A stretch of DNA of 64,000 nucleotides from Asterella californica (taxonomy: Eukaryota > Streptophyta > Marchantiopsida > Marchantiales > Aytoniaceae): contig JAYKYS010000011.1 of NCBI GenBank assembly GCA_036924285.1, positions 5,580,001 through 5,644,000 of the forward strand. Direction: 5' to 3'. The notes under the pieces are model-generated. The model was not told where the DNA came from and made no database searches. It saw only the letters and a list, made by a program, of their open reading frames with translations. Below are positions 36,340 to 48,059 of this stretch, piece after piece. Position numbers and translations under genes: made by a program. Each line of letters begins with the position of its first letter. Position 1 is the first letter of the stretch.

Positions 36340-36720
36340 GTGGGAGACGAAACAGGTATGTTTCGTCCACTTGGTAAACGAGACATACCTGTTTCGTCTC
36401 TAGAACATAACCCAGTGGGTGAAACGGAGAGTGTTTTGTCCACTCGAGAGACGAAACAGAGAGTGTTTCACCTCGTGATGATTACTTGGTGCACTTTGCG
36501 GAGACGAAACATCATGTTTCGTCCTCTGACGTTGGGTACACTTTGCAGAGGGCGAAACATGTGTTTCATCCTGTCACGAGGCGAAACATGATGTTTCGCC
36601 CTGTCACTCGCGAAGGGGTACCTTTGCGAGTAGTCGTCGTACTCTTTCGTGACTTAATGTCAGAGGACGAAACATGATGTTTTGTCCTGTCACGAGGCGA
36701 AACACGAGGTCTGGACGCCG
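36340..36720. repeat. Palindrome array A
   Basis: About eight copies of a ~22-bp palindrome with core CGAAACA-NNNN-TGTTTCG, spaced 30-80 bp. Examples: 36503-36523 GACGAAACATCATGTTTCGTC and 36580-36600 GGCGAAACATGATGTTTCGCC. Between copies recur TGTCAC, CCACT and GGGTACC. Array B (40560-41200) uses the same core. Confidence 0.85.
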
Positions 36721-37187
36721 AACCCCTTAATCTTTGAAAAAGCTTTGTAGCGAGTTCTCCGATCACTTTACGAAATCTCTGCAGGAAGTGCAAGAAATAA
36801 ACCAAGTAATTGATGAACCAAGGAAGTGCAAGAAATAAACCACGTAATTGCTGGTGGTTCATGGAAGTTCTTTATCCCTGCTGCATGAAAACTATTCGTC
36901 GTCCTCGTAACCTCGGTGTCCACCTGCAGCTTCTCCCAGGCCCAACCAGCCTATATCTCAGCCTCCCGATATCTCCAAATTCGAGTATAGTGGAAAAAAA
37001 TCCAGAATTGCTTGGAGCCGAGTATCGCTGAGGTGTACTCGACTCCAATCAATACTGGATTCTTTTCCAGAAACGCATGTTTCGCCGAGTAGATTGAACT
37101 GGGAGAAGTCAGTTTTCTGGCTATGTGTAATGCTTCGAGCTTCAAGTTGTGAACTTACATACAAGCTTTACATGCATGTTTCGGATG

Positions 37188-37478
37188 GAGCAAGATGACG
37201 TTAAGTAACATTAAGGAATGTAAGGAAGGTATTTTGTTTATGATAAGATGATATTTCAATATTTATAATGATTTAAGAAATGGACAATATTACTCACTCA
37301 AATGAGCAAGAGGACGTTAAGTAACATTTAGGAATGTCAGCAAGGAATTTTGTTAATGATAAGATGATATTCTAATATTTATAATAATATAAGAAATGGA
37401 CAATATTACTCACTCAAATGAGCAAGAGGACGTTAAGTAACATTTACGAATGTAAGCAAGGTATTTTATTTATGATAA
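37188..37478. repeat. 116-bp tandem repeat, 2.5 copies
   Basis: Units begin at 37188, 37304 and 37420 with GAGCAAGA(T/G)GACGTTAAG and end in ATTACTCACTCAAAT. They are AT-rich, over 90 percent alike by eye, and non-coding. They lie between array A and the phosphatase gene. Confidence 0.85.
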
Positions 37479-37935
37479 CGTCCAAGCATATAATTTTTGC
37501 ATATCGATATAATTTTATCCAAATAGGATAAACTTTTGGTGTAAGAAAAATGATTTTGATTATCATTTTGACATTCCAAAAGGATAGGAGTACCCTTATT
37601 CTGCCTTGAGTACAAACCCTCTCTTTAATATGTAAGAATCCCTCGTTTTTTTTTGTGTTCTTCTGCTTTCATTCAAACAACTCTCCATAGGACAAAGTTG
37701 TAAACTAGTGTAACTTAACATGGGATAAAGTAGTAAACTATTATGTTTCGTTCGGAGATGAAGGATACTTTCCACAATTTTCTAACAAAATGAATCACAT
37801 AATACCAAGAAACTTAATAGGTATTACAAAATATAATTGTTTACAAGGTAAAGTTATGGACTTCCTCATATAGAGTGAGTGTCTCATTATATGAAAAATA
37901 TCATATAATGAATGAACAAAAAAGAAGAATATGTC

Positions 37936-40415
37936 TCATCGAAGTTTAAGATAGAGATCCATACAAACTCCATGAGGAACATACCTCCATACGATATTTA
38001 CCTCCTCCTGTGTAATATTGGTCCAATAGCTTTTAAGGGCTATAAATGGATCCTGATCAGAAACCTGTGAATATATGCTCTCCACATAAGCTGGTGTTGC
38101 CTCGGGGCTAACACCCCAACGAAAAAGCCAATGCAACAAAGTGGCTTCTAGATACAACTCTCTATCACTATCCATAGTGAAAGGAGAAAACGGAGGAGGA
38201 TGTATAGCATTAAAAGGATGATTGCTACAGTTTTTCACTGGACTATCATCCACCAACAATACGTCTCTCGTGCTCAAGTTGCGATGATGAAGCTCTGCAA
38301 AATCTTTCAGGTACAAGTGATTCCCAAAGGCAGCTTCTCTCACCGTCTTATATTTAAAACACATGTCTTGAGCAAAAACATGACATACCTACAAATGTAA
38401 GAAATCTGTATTAGAATAAATATCTTAGATCAAAAATATAACGTATAATACTAAAAAGATATTGACAAGTTGAACTGAAATAAGTTCAAAAGAAGAAAAG
38501 TTTCATACCTTCGCTCTTGCAACTCCAGGAGGTAAATAATCAGCATCCTCCATAGCACGTAGTAACGTGGCCATGTTTAACACCGTACGAGAAGTCCATA
38601 TGATGACATGAAACTTAACTAGACATATTTCCATAAACTGCTTCACTCCAAGTCTAGCCACATATCATATAGACGACTTCGATGTAGTTTCTACTACATA
38701 TTCTCCCTCACGCGCTGGCATCAACTCATGCTCGTTCCTTCCCATTAGGACCAAAAGACCATTCAAATCAAGGATTAAGGTCTTCCGTCGATTTGCAGTA
38801 GGTGCAACTAGATGAGGATAGAACTCTTCTGCCGCTCGTATCATGCTCAATTCCTCTTTCAGTATCATGACTTGATAGTTCATATGCTCGAGTTCAACAC
38901 TTTTGGACTTAAACTCTTCCTCCCTCCTTTTGATGGCTTCATGGAGTTGATTCATTCTCGCTATGAGAATAGCTTCCTCATCTGCAGATATACAATAAAA
39001 ACTAAATATATCTCAATACATATAATAAAACAAAACTAAAGTAAAACTAAATAAACAAGTTTCAGAGTTTCAAAGTAGAAGTAAACTCGAACTAAACCAA
39101 ACTAAACTATCAACAGTTTACTTGACGAAGGAGGAACATGATGCGAAGACTGAGGATCTTGTCCAAGAGAGGAAGACTCACCACTTGAGATGAGAGTTTA
39201 ATCTATCAATACATAAACATAATACAAACTTTATCTGGAAGCACCACTTGAGATGAGAGTTTAATCTATCAATACACAAACTTTATCATAACAAAGAAGA
39301 AAATGATAAATTTAAAAACTCTTACTTGATGATGGAGTAACATGCTGCAAAGACTGTGGATCTTGACCATGAGAAGAAGACTCCGCTCGAGCTGAAACCA
39401 CCAAAGCAAAATGTGAGTTAAAACGGTAAGTATTCAAGAATAATCAATGGAAAGTAAGTACAATCAACCTAAGACAATACTAAAACAAGAAATAAACGTC
39501 TTACTCGATGATGGCTGATGTTGTCGAGAAGAATCCACTCGTCCTCCCTCGGGAAGTATATCCATATGGATCATGAGATGAGTCAAGATCATACATATCC
39601 ATGTCTCTGGATGTCTCACTAATCTCTTCTTACTCATATGTTTTTTCATAGAAGAGATATCCGTATCTAAAGAATCTAAAATGAACTCAGTCCAATCATA
39701 ATTTTCTCCGCTCTCCTCTACTTTTGTCTTGACGTATAGAGCTAAATGGCCATGTACTTCTCTTGGCCGTTGACGAGCCAGAAAGAGACAATTAATAAGC
39801 TGAAAAACGAGTCTCCACTCTGGATACTCACACATCCACAATAAATACCTTTTTTCCTTCTTGTCTTTTTGAAGAAACCAATCATCTATCATACTCCTCT
39901 TGACATTATGAGGACGAGGGATGGTTGTTCCCACAGGTAAAACAAGTGACTCACGTATAACAGACTCATCCAACACTATCTCATGTCCTTGTACAGTAGC
40001 ACGATGATTTCTCTCATCGTATGATTGGATGAACTCTATACAAAATGGAACCTGTAAAATAAACAACCTAATCACATAGAAAGAACTGCAAATAAAATTA
40101 AGAAACTACCTCAATGATATAAAAAGTTTACAAATAAACAGAAGTAATGGAAATAACATCCCTCCTATAAAACATATAAATGAAATAGAGGACATGCATC
40201 CATGCATCCAAACAAGTTACAGAAGAAAGACTACTTACATCCGGAGGAGGAAAGTCAAAAGAAAAAGCAACGAGTAATCCTAGTCGATCGAGAGCTTCTT
40301 CTTCCACTCCGAGCAACGAATTCTCCACTTCCTCTTTGAATACCCAACACCACTTCAAATGATATCTTTCATCCTCTTCGTGAGTATACTTGAACATTGA
40401 AGGTCCCTCCTTCAT
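37936..40415 (-). pseudogene. NIF/FCP1-type HAD phosphatase-domain gene, five exons, in-frame TGA
   Basis: Exons on - with GT-AG borders and consistent phase: 40415-40239, 40051-39505, 39391-39326, 38981-38509, 38388-37936. Exons 1-2 encode an unrecognised N-terminal part (ends in PEGGRVDSSRQHQPSSS), faintly like plant transposon-encoded proteins. The 66-bp exon 3 encodes a SSSxGQDPQSxxHVxPSSS module. Exon 4 has a coiled-coil start, then the HAD motif I variant LILDLNGLLV, then IIWTSRTVLNMATLL. Exon 5 has VLLVDDSPVKNCSNHPFNAI. These are the conserved blocks of NLI-interacting-factor phosphatases, which dephosphorylate Ser/Thr in proteins. Motif I is DLNG, not the DxDx(T/V) of active FCP1/SCP enzymes, so catalysis is doubtful. 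TGA at 38665-38667, before YVARLGVKQF, interrupts exon 4 without shifting the frame. An unused module copy (39180-39215) lacks a usable acceptor. The gene sits between palindrome arrays A and B. Confidence 0.65.
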
Positions 40416-40559
40416 ACTCTCCAATGCCACACCGCTAGAAATATCTTATAAAAAGTGGTTAAACAACGGAAAAGACCCTATTTACAACCACTAATCACTA
40501 TTTACAACCACTAACCAGTGAGAACATACCCGAAGGAGTACTTTCTCAATGTGAGGGTA

Positions 40560-41200
40560 CCTCTTCTGGAGAGAGACGAATCATATCTGTTCCGCCCATT
40601 TTAAAGTCTGGTGAAGGAGTACCCCTTTAACAGTGGACGGAACAAATATGTTTCATCCACTTTAAAGTCGGGTGAAGGGGTACCTCTTTAACAGTGGGTG
40701 AAACAGATGTGTTTCGTCCACTGACTGATTTTTTAGGAAGGATACTCCTTCGTCTCCCGAGTGGGCGGAACACATCTGTTTCGCCCACTGTGAAAAGAGT
40801 ACTTCTTTGCTTGACTTTAAAGTGGGCGAAACAGATATGTTTCGTCTCTTGAGGGAAAGGTACCCTCACCTAGAAGGCAAAACAAATATGTTTCGTCCAC
40901 TTTAAAGTCAGGCGAAAGGGTACCCTTTTCACAGTGGGCGAAACAGATGTGTTTCGTCCACTGTGATTATTTAGGAAAGGGTACCCTTCGCCTAGAAGAC
41001 GAAACATATCTGTTTTGCTTTCCGAGTGGGCGAAACATATATGTTTCACCCACTTTAAAGTCAGACGACGGGAGTACCCTTTTCACAGTGGGCGAAACAC
41101 ATATGTTTCGCCCACTGTGAGGGTACCCCTTCTCTCGAGAGGCGAAATATATCTGATTCGCCTCTCCAGTGGGCAAAACAGATATGTTTCACCCACTGTG
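40560..41200. repeat. Palindrome array B
   Basis: About twelve palindromes of core CGAAACA-NNNN-TGTTTCG, 30-70 bp apart, just upstream of the NIF-type gene. The best is 41083-41120: arms TCACAGTGGGCGAAACA and its exact reverse complement with loop CATA. Spacers repeat CACTTTAAAGT and GGGTACCC. This is a denser version of array A. Confidence 0.88.
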
Positions 41201-41519
41201 AATCGCGATGGAACATAAAATTGACATCGAAACAACATCAAAACACGCTAACCCTAACAATCAGAAAACATCGAAACACACTGTTTCGCTAACCATAACA
41301 AGCAGAGAACATCGAGAAACACATTTAACAACACTCATTCAATTTCAGATGCATATCTTACTGGATTCTTCTCTTCATAGTCTCCTCTCTCCTGTGACTC
41401 CACCGCGGCCTCGACCTCTTCCTCTCCTATCGCCTCGACCTCGATCAATTCCTCGAGTTTTCATCACAGCGATTAAATCGCTCAGAGTAGATAGCTAGAT
41501 TTTAAAACAACTCGACAAT

Positions 41520-41730
41520 TCGCAAACTCACTCCTTCTCTTACTCACTCTCCTTCTCCTCTCGCTGCACTCTCCCTGAACTCTCTCTCGCTGCACTCTCC
41601 CTAAACTCTCTCGCTGCACTCTCACTTCTCTCCTCTCCCTCTCCTCTCCTCTCCTCTTCCACGAACTCTCTCCTCTCTCTCTCCTTGAACTCTCTCTCTC
41701 CTTCTCCTCTCGCTCTATCCTCCTTTAGTC
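41520..41730. repeat. CT-rich low-complexity tract
   Basis: Irregular repeats of CTCTCTC, CTCGCTGCACTCTCC and GAACTCTCTC over about 200 bp. No gene. Confidence 0.85.
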
Positions 41731-42085
41731 ATTCATCAACGAAAAGCTATGTCGTGAAGACGAGGTAGCAACTTTCAGCCGATGTTATCATTGCTTTTGC
41801 ATATTTCTCGATTTGTAACATTCAGGGGGAGTTCCAGTGTGATCTTGATCTCGCATGACATTGCTATTCTTTGATTACTCTATCTTTGTATACAGTGGGT
41901 AGAGACACATCAAGAAGTGAAAACATATTTATATAACATACAAGTAGCCAAATTCGACCAAACAATATACAAGTACTAAAGCTGCAAACAATGATCTCAT
42001 TCTGCTGCTGTAATGCTAAACTTAAGAAGTCAAGTTAACTAAAGCTAGTACAGAAGTTACACGATGGTAAGATCACCATCACCGC

Positions 42086-43744
42086 TTAAAACAGGAAGAA
42101 CTCATGTGGCTCGTAGCCAATGTCATATTCTGCTATCGGCTCATAGTCATCATCTGAGCCGTCTTCATGCTCAAATACAAGTACTTGGTCTAGTTCTCCG
42201 TCAATAGATATCCTGAAGTGATGACTTCTCGATGATTCTCCATGATCAGTAATTTCTATATTGTCTACCACTAGATCATGCTGGTCATGCTGGTCAGAAC
42301 GACCAACAACTTCAGGCTCTTGCAACTGATCAGTCTGTTGCAAATTATCCAGCACTGGATCATGCTGGTCACCCACAACTGTAGCTCTCAAATGTGGACT
42401 TTACACCTCTGCGTGCAAATCCTGTTCCGAGTTCTCGACAACAGCGAAGATGTGGAGTATGTCATACACTTGGGCACAACAAGCAGACTTGCCCACGAGC
42501 CTGAAGTAGGTACGCTGGTGTGTATGTTTGCTTCAATGTCTGTCCGAGTTGACAGAGTAGATGGCATGTTACTCAAGTGCACCGGGTTCTCGTCGACCCG
42601 ATATTCTAACTCAGTCATAGATGATGTTCTATCACTTGTCATTACTTGCGTACCTCCTGTAGAGATTCGAACAACTCGATGTCTACCTTTTCTTATTGCA
42701 ACTGGAGGAGCAGCACAGTCGAAACTTAACATAAGGTCGGTTGTAACTAGAGGTGGAATTGACTTTCCGTATATTCGTTGTATGGTCTTTGTGAACCATA
42801 CAAAATGCATATGACGCATAGGATCTCTAGTGAACTCAACATCCCACACCATAGAATGCGCACAAGGCCAACACATTTCTTGAAGTTCCAAACATTCACA
42901 CTTGGGCATATTGCCATGTCGTATCACATACTGCTCCCTCTCACCCGTCTTGTGCACCAGAGCAGTGTTGTCATCCGAAACGTGACAAAAGAACTGACCA
43001 CACATCTTCTCATTCTCGTCGAACCGGATCTGCACAAACGGAGTGAGTGTTCCATACATTCGAGCAGCCATGTTTTGCTTCGAAAAAGTATCCATCATGT
43101 AAGTCCACAAATCACAAACTACCCGAAAAAGAGCAAACTCTCTAATCGTCTTTAGAGCAGCATTGTTTGACTCTGCAACATTTGAAGTCACCTTCCCATA
43201 CCGAGGAAGAGGAAACATACATCAAGCCCAGAGGTGTGGAGGTATCTTCCGGATGTACTCTGCTGCTAAGAATCCATTACGTCCACTGCTGGCCAAGTTA
43301 TCCAACAACAGATTGAATCTGCAAGAGGTGAGATAACTTTAGTTTCGAAATATACTTCACAATGGATAATAAATGAAGTAGTAGAAAATGCATCAGCAAG
43401 CAAACAAATGAATGTGGCACTTACTTTCTTTCTTTTCGAGCATACACACAACTCACAAATACAATCTCTGCTTGTTTGTCGTAACGCGCCTTCACATTCA
43501 TCCTGGGATGTTGGGCGCAATGTCCGTGAAGACACTTCGGAAATATGCATTTCACAGCATTCAGCAGTCCCTTACAGCGGTCTGAGAATATGACGATATT
43601 CTTCTGACTTATTCCCGAAACACTTTTGTCTAAGTAAAGAACAGAACCAGGACCAAGTCTCCTCGTCTTCACTAGCTGCCACTGCGAAGCATAGAATAAT
43701 CGACTGGTTGTCCCCATCAGAGCAACTAGCTGTAAAAATTTGAG
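42086..43744 (-). pseudogene. Mutator-like (MULE) transposase remnant
   Basis: Cut-and-paste transposase of the Mutator superfamily. Exon A (about 43744-43425) starts in one frame with CSDGDNQSIILCFAVAASED and EETWSWF, the usual block after the first catalytic Asp. A frameshift at about 43610-43640 moves it to NIVIFSDRCKGLLNAV and HGHCAQH, the second catalytic Asp block. A 106-bp GT-AG intron (43424-43319) follows. Exon B reads FNLLLDNLASSGRNGFLAAE and IRKIPPHLWA, then TGA at 43222-43224, then RYGKVTSNVAESNNAAL and a SWIM zinc finger with CECLELQEMCWPCAHSM. The tail to 42086 is acidic, in another frame and less certain. The exon with the first Asp, and terminal inverted repeats, were not found. 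At least one frameshift and one stop make it non-functional. Confidence 0.8.
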
Positions 43745-45404
43745 CAGGGAATTTCTTGTTCGAAGGAGGTTAGTAGTTAGGAAGGGCCTATACTCTATAA
43801 GGAGAAGTTACTTTTGCTAAGTAGTAACTCTTCTTAGAACAGAAGTAAAAAGATGTGGACATAGGCTATTTTCGAGAGAAATACTGCAAGTAGTGGAAGC
43901 TATAGGAGGAGAAGGTGCTTACCAAGTTTTGGGAGGTAGCGCGGATCGAGCTCTACTTAATGGCTCTTAATCTCGAGACCAAAGTGTTACGCTTGGGAAT
44001 GATTAAGATACCAAGTTTGTCCATAGAGTTACAAACGGCTTTGAGTCAACAAGGGTTGATTGAGTTATTTCCAAGTTGTAAGACTCTCATATCCATCAAT
44101 ATGTACGGAGTTGATGTTTTGCAAATTACAAGATGCACCTTTCTCGGCACACTTCATCTTTCGAGGACGACTAAAGAATTGGACGGCATTAGCTTGGGCT
44201 GCGGTTTATCAGTTATCGTTAAGGGATGTTGAGGGTTATGGGATCCTCAACTACACTAAGACCTCGTCTCTTGTGTCACAAATGAGAGTCACTAAGGAGA
44301 AATCTTCTACCTCCGAGTTTGAGTTCCATGAAATACTATGACCGGCTCTATGGATCGAGTTCTAGTCATAGCGTTATTTCACCACAACGGTTGGAGTTTG
44401 TCCAAGAGTGTCAAATCGAATGGCTTTGGTGGGGGTGAGAAGGATACGTAAATCCACTGTTACCAAGGATACATTGGGGGATGGCATTAGCAGCATCCAT
44501 TAAGCATCAAGTGGATGCTACGCGCATTACATCAGAAGAGTGCTACCTATCATCATTTCTACTAGATCTATATCAGCATAAAAACAAGCAGGATTCTGTC
44601 CTATAGATGTTCTTGATGGCACCTGCACTTAGAGAAAGACGAAAAGAAATGGAGGCATCCAGCTCAGCAATACCTCAACTATCAATAGTTGAGGTATTGC
44701 TGGGAAGAGAACCAGGTCCAAGGATTATGAGAGAAATATAGAGGAGTCGGTGCACCTGGTTTCTAAGGGATTGGAATTTGGAAACCATGTTGAAGCAATG
44801 GAAGGAGGAAGTAGAGCTTGCTATAGCTCTACTGAGTCACTACGTGGGGTGCCGAACATTGTTCAACCAGGGGGGGCCAAGAAAGCTGTGGAGGAGATCC
44901 TTATGCTTAATACAGTCAATAATGAAAGGTATGGAGGAACACGACTATGATCAACCATGTATCAGCGGAGAAAGAAAACTGTACTATGTCGAAAAAATAC
45001 ACTTCAGAATGTCAGTAATCAGATTATGGAGTTACAAGAAGCATTCACAACAAGAAGAAGTAAGAATCAATACGATCCTTCAGCGGTGTGCGACAGTAAG
45101 AGAAGAAAGTCAAGGAATACAAGATTATAATCGCTGGGCTTCTGAAGAATTAGCCAAAGCGTTGAGGAAAAAAACAGAAGCGTAGCAGCAACTAATCTTG
45201 CTTGAGACCAAAGTATGAAATGTGGAAGTCACGCCAAGAATAGATCAGACGGTGAGGTATGAAACTACATGGAGACAAGAGTTAGGAATCGCATTGGGAT
45301 GGGATGAAGGTTGCACTTGATCTACCATTAGACCATATTATCCTTCTCCTCTCATCAATTACTCCAGAAAAATGGAAGGAGGAGAATCAACGGTGGTTTT
45401 CTCA
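43745..45404. other. Unassigned transposon-like DNA
   Basis: Several overlapping open frames on + (43915-44341 and 44750-45185) have plausible protein composition: helical, Leu- and Glu-rich. I cannot assign a family. They may be gag-like or other element proteins. A perfect hairpin lies at 44665-44702. Confidence 0.35.
44665..44702. repeat. Perfect 18-bp inverted repeat with 2-base loop
   Basis: Arms CAGCAATACCTCAACTAT and its exact reverse complement around CA. It falls in the spacer between two unassigned open frames. Confidence 0.9.
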
Positions 45405-45824
45405 TCGACCTCCTTCTCTAGAGATTCCAGAATACTAATATCGGACATACATAAAGATAGAGAGAGAGAATCGCTTCACCATCAAGCGAAAACACAAAGG
45501 TGACATGCCCAATAACTATGAAAATTGTAAACAATTTCGAGGAAGAACATGGACAGACAATGACGACGAATGTTGTTCGCTGAAAGTCATACTGCTGAGA
45601 GAAACAGTGGATACACATGTGTGTTTCTTGAACACCGACAAGAGCACAAAGCACTTACTTGCTTCATGTGGAGTTGCCGTTGATACATCTCGTCAGAGTC
45701 TCGTCTTCTGGAACGTTTTGAGAGGTCTTTCCAAAGAGTTGCATGATTCCCAAGAAAGGAAGAGAGTAATAATTGCTCTCCGTCTCTCGCGAATGTACCA
45801 TGCAGACTGTAGCAAAGATTGGAA
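45405..45824 (+). repeat. ~420-bp direct repeat, copy 1
   Basis: Matches 48060-48480 in order and orientation with substantial divergence and small indels. Shared landmarks are ACTAATATCG, CATACTGCTGAGAG / CATGCTGCTGACA and AGTCTCGTCTTCT. The 2.2 kb between the copies has no recognisable gene. These may be LTRs or terminal parts of an unknown element. Confidence 0.6.
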
Positions 45825-48059
45825 ACATTATTCCCAGATAGTGATACATCTCGTTGGAGTCCCGTCTAGAGAAGCGGGATCCTGTAACACTCAAAGAAAC
45901 CAAATGATGCTCGAAAGTAATTATATTAAGATCGAACCAACAGAGATGCAAGTAAATATCAACCAAACACAATAAACAAGTAACAATGATGATTCTTTAT
46001 TGTTGTCTTTTATTCTCACAGGCAAAAATCATTCCCGGTAGAGTTCAACTCAAGTCTATCCAACAAGACAAAGTTGCATTTGGTGCTTCTCCTCCAACCA
46101 ATCCTTACGTCTTATTCACACTGAGTTCATCAACTCCATCAATGTAAGTGATACTTTCGTCTTATCTTCTTACGTCGGCCTCTCCATATATAACTCTGCA
46201 ACAATTGGTAAGGTGACTCTGCTCAAGAACTCCAAAGTGTGCTCGAAAGTTTGCAACTCTTTATCAACTTCGCATCTCATGGGATGTTCTGGACATTCCT
46301 ACTTATTTACGTGTATGCCCGTTAAAGATAATGTGAAATTGTATTACACCAAAAAAAACATACAACCTCTGTGTATAAATAATACAGCCTCTGCATATTT
46401 GTGAACGTGAATTCAGTTCTCATAATATGAAACATACAGAGAACGATGATGTGTTCTCTTCTTCCTTCATACAAAGAGATTACTCTATGTGCTAGGACCA
46501 TAGAGACCTTTATCACTATATGTGCATAAACTGAAAATCCAAGGCCATAAACTTGGATACATTTGCGTACTCATGTGTTAAAGGGTTGGATATATTATAC
46601 TGTAATCTGCTTGTCATGAGATCTACCTGCATCCATGCATCGCATATAGACATCCGCCAAGGATATGAACTCCAGGAGGTCGGAGATGTCGGCCGTTTCT
46701 CAGTCGTTATTATCATCGAGAGTACTTGATGTCTTGTCGTCCTCGTCCTCTTTGTTACAGATATCGTTCCATGTACCTGCGGTTGCAGTTGTTGCAGCGG
46801 TATTTATTATGTCTTGCCTAATAGATGCCGCTGCACGTCTTCCATAGTAATGTCCTACAATTTTACAAAAGCTTTTCATGAGAATCCACTCTGCATATCT
46901 GGATATCTCTTTGCATCAGCCATATTGGAAAGGCAAAGTACTTGCTGGAGGTTAGCATAGTCCGCAAGCATGTTTTGAAAGTTGTAGAGAATGGATGAGA
47001 ACTCCGTGTATTTGTTGAATTGAAGGATATTAGCGTATGATAATTCTACCCAATTTTGGATGTCCATGACGCCAAGAAGAGTGTATAGTTCTCTTCCATC
47101 TTTAAGCATGCTCTCAGTAACATTTTTGATATGTGCATGATGATGCGTCTCTCTCTTGTCCTTCATACAATATCGCATCATTCCCATGTAGATGTGAATC
47201 CCTTTGTTACTTAGCGCTTTTACACAGATCTTTCTTCCTATCGACCTCTCAGTCTGCAGCCTAATTATGTTCTCATACGTTTTTTAACCTCTAGGGGGGA
47301 TTTAGTATAGATATTGATAACTCTATGGAAGTAGAGGTGAAGAAGTGCGCCTCCTCTCTCTACAGAAAAAACCTCTCTCTCACAATGGATATGCAAGAAA
47401 TTTCTCAACAGAGAAAAAGATACAATGTTGAGGTCTTCCCCGGTTCTACATACTATGACTCATAGCTCGAGTGGCTGTTGCAATAGGGTGCTTCTTTTCG
47501 TCCTCACCTCTCTGCGAAGATACATTGAGAGGCGGTCGGTGAGAAAAACGTGAACAAAAAAAGCGTCGAACAACAATGTCTAGGACTGTACATGCACAAG
47601 GTAGAGATAGCAATTGATAGATGGATCAGATAGTGGGGTTCTTCTCATAATCTGTGGATCATGCAAAGTACTTAGGATAAGAAAGGAAATGAGAGTTGCG
47701 GTCTTCTAGAATTAATCAGAAATTGCTAGCAATGCCAAGGTACACGAAAGATCCGGATAAGGTTGGAAAGGTTTGAGCTACCTTTTAAAAAATCGCATTC
47801 CACGAGGAACTCTGGTGTTCGGCTAGAGAATCCCAACTCCAAGTCGATGTAAAAATATGCGGTTCTGCTATCCTCTCATTGAAATTCAAAATATGAACGC
47901 GTTTTGCTGAGAAAGAATCCAGCGAGTCAAAAATCGAAAGAACGTCCACATGCAAGAAAATAAATTCTTCTTCCTGTTGGGTGATGGATGAGACAGGCTG
48001 TGTCTAAACTAAATAAGCATTGCCAGGAGAAGAAGGAGAAGAACGAACATAGGTTTGAT
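45825..48059. other. Spacer between the direct repeats
   Basis: No recognisable protein. One frame on - (47187-46876) has reasonable protein composition, including ESMLKDGRELYTLLGVM and NILQFNKYTEF, but no family that I know. It could be an exon of the element bounded by the direct repeats. Confidence 0.3.

Noticed and set aside
36340..36720. Regular palindromic array resembling a CRISPR
   Set aside because: Spacings are irregular, spacers are themselves repeated, and the context is a plant nuclear genome. It is reported as a palindrome array instead.
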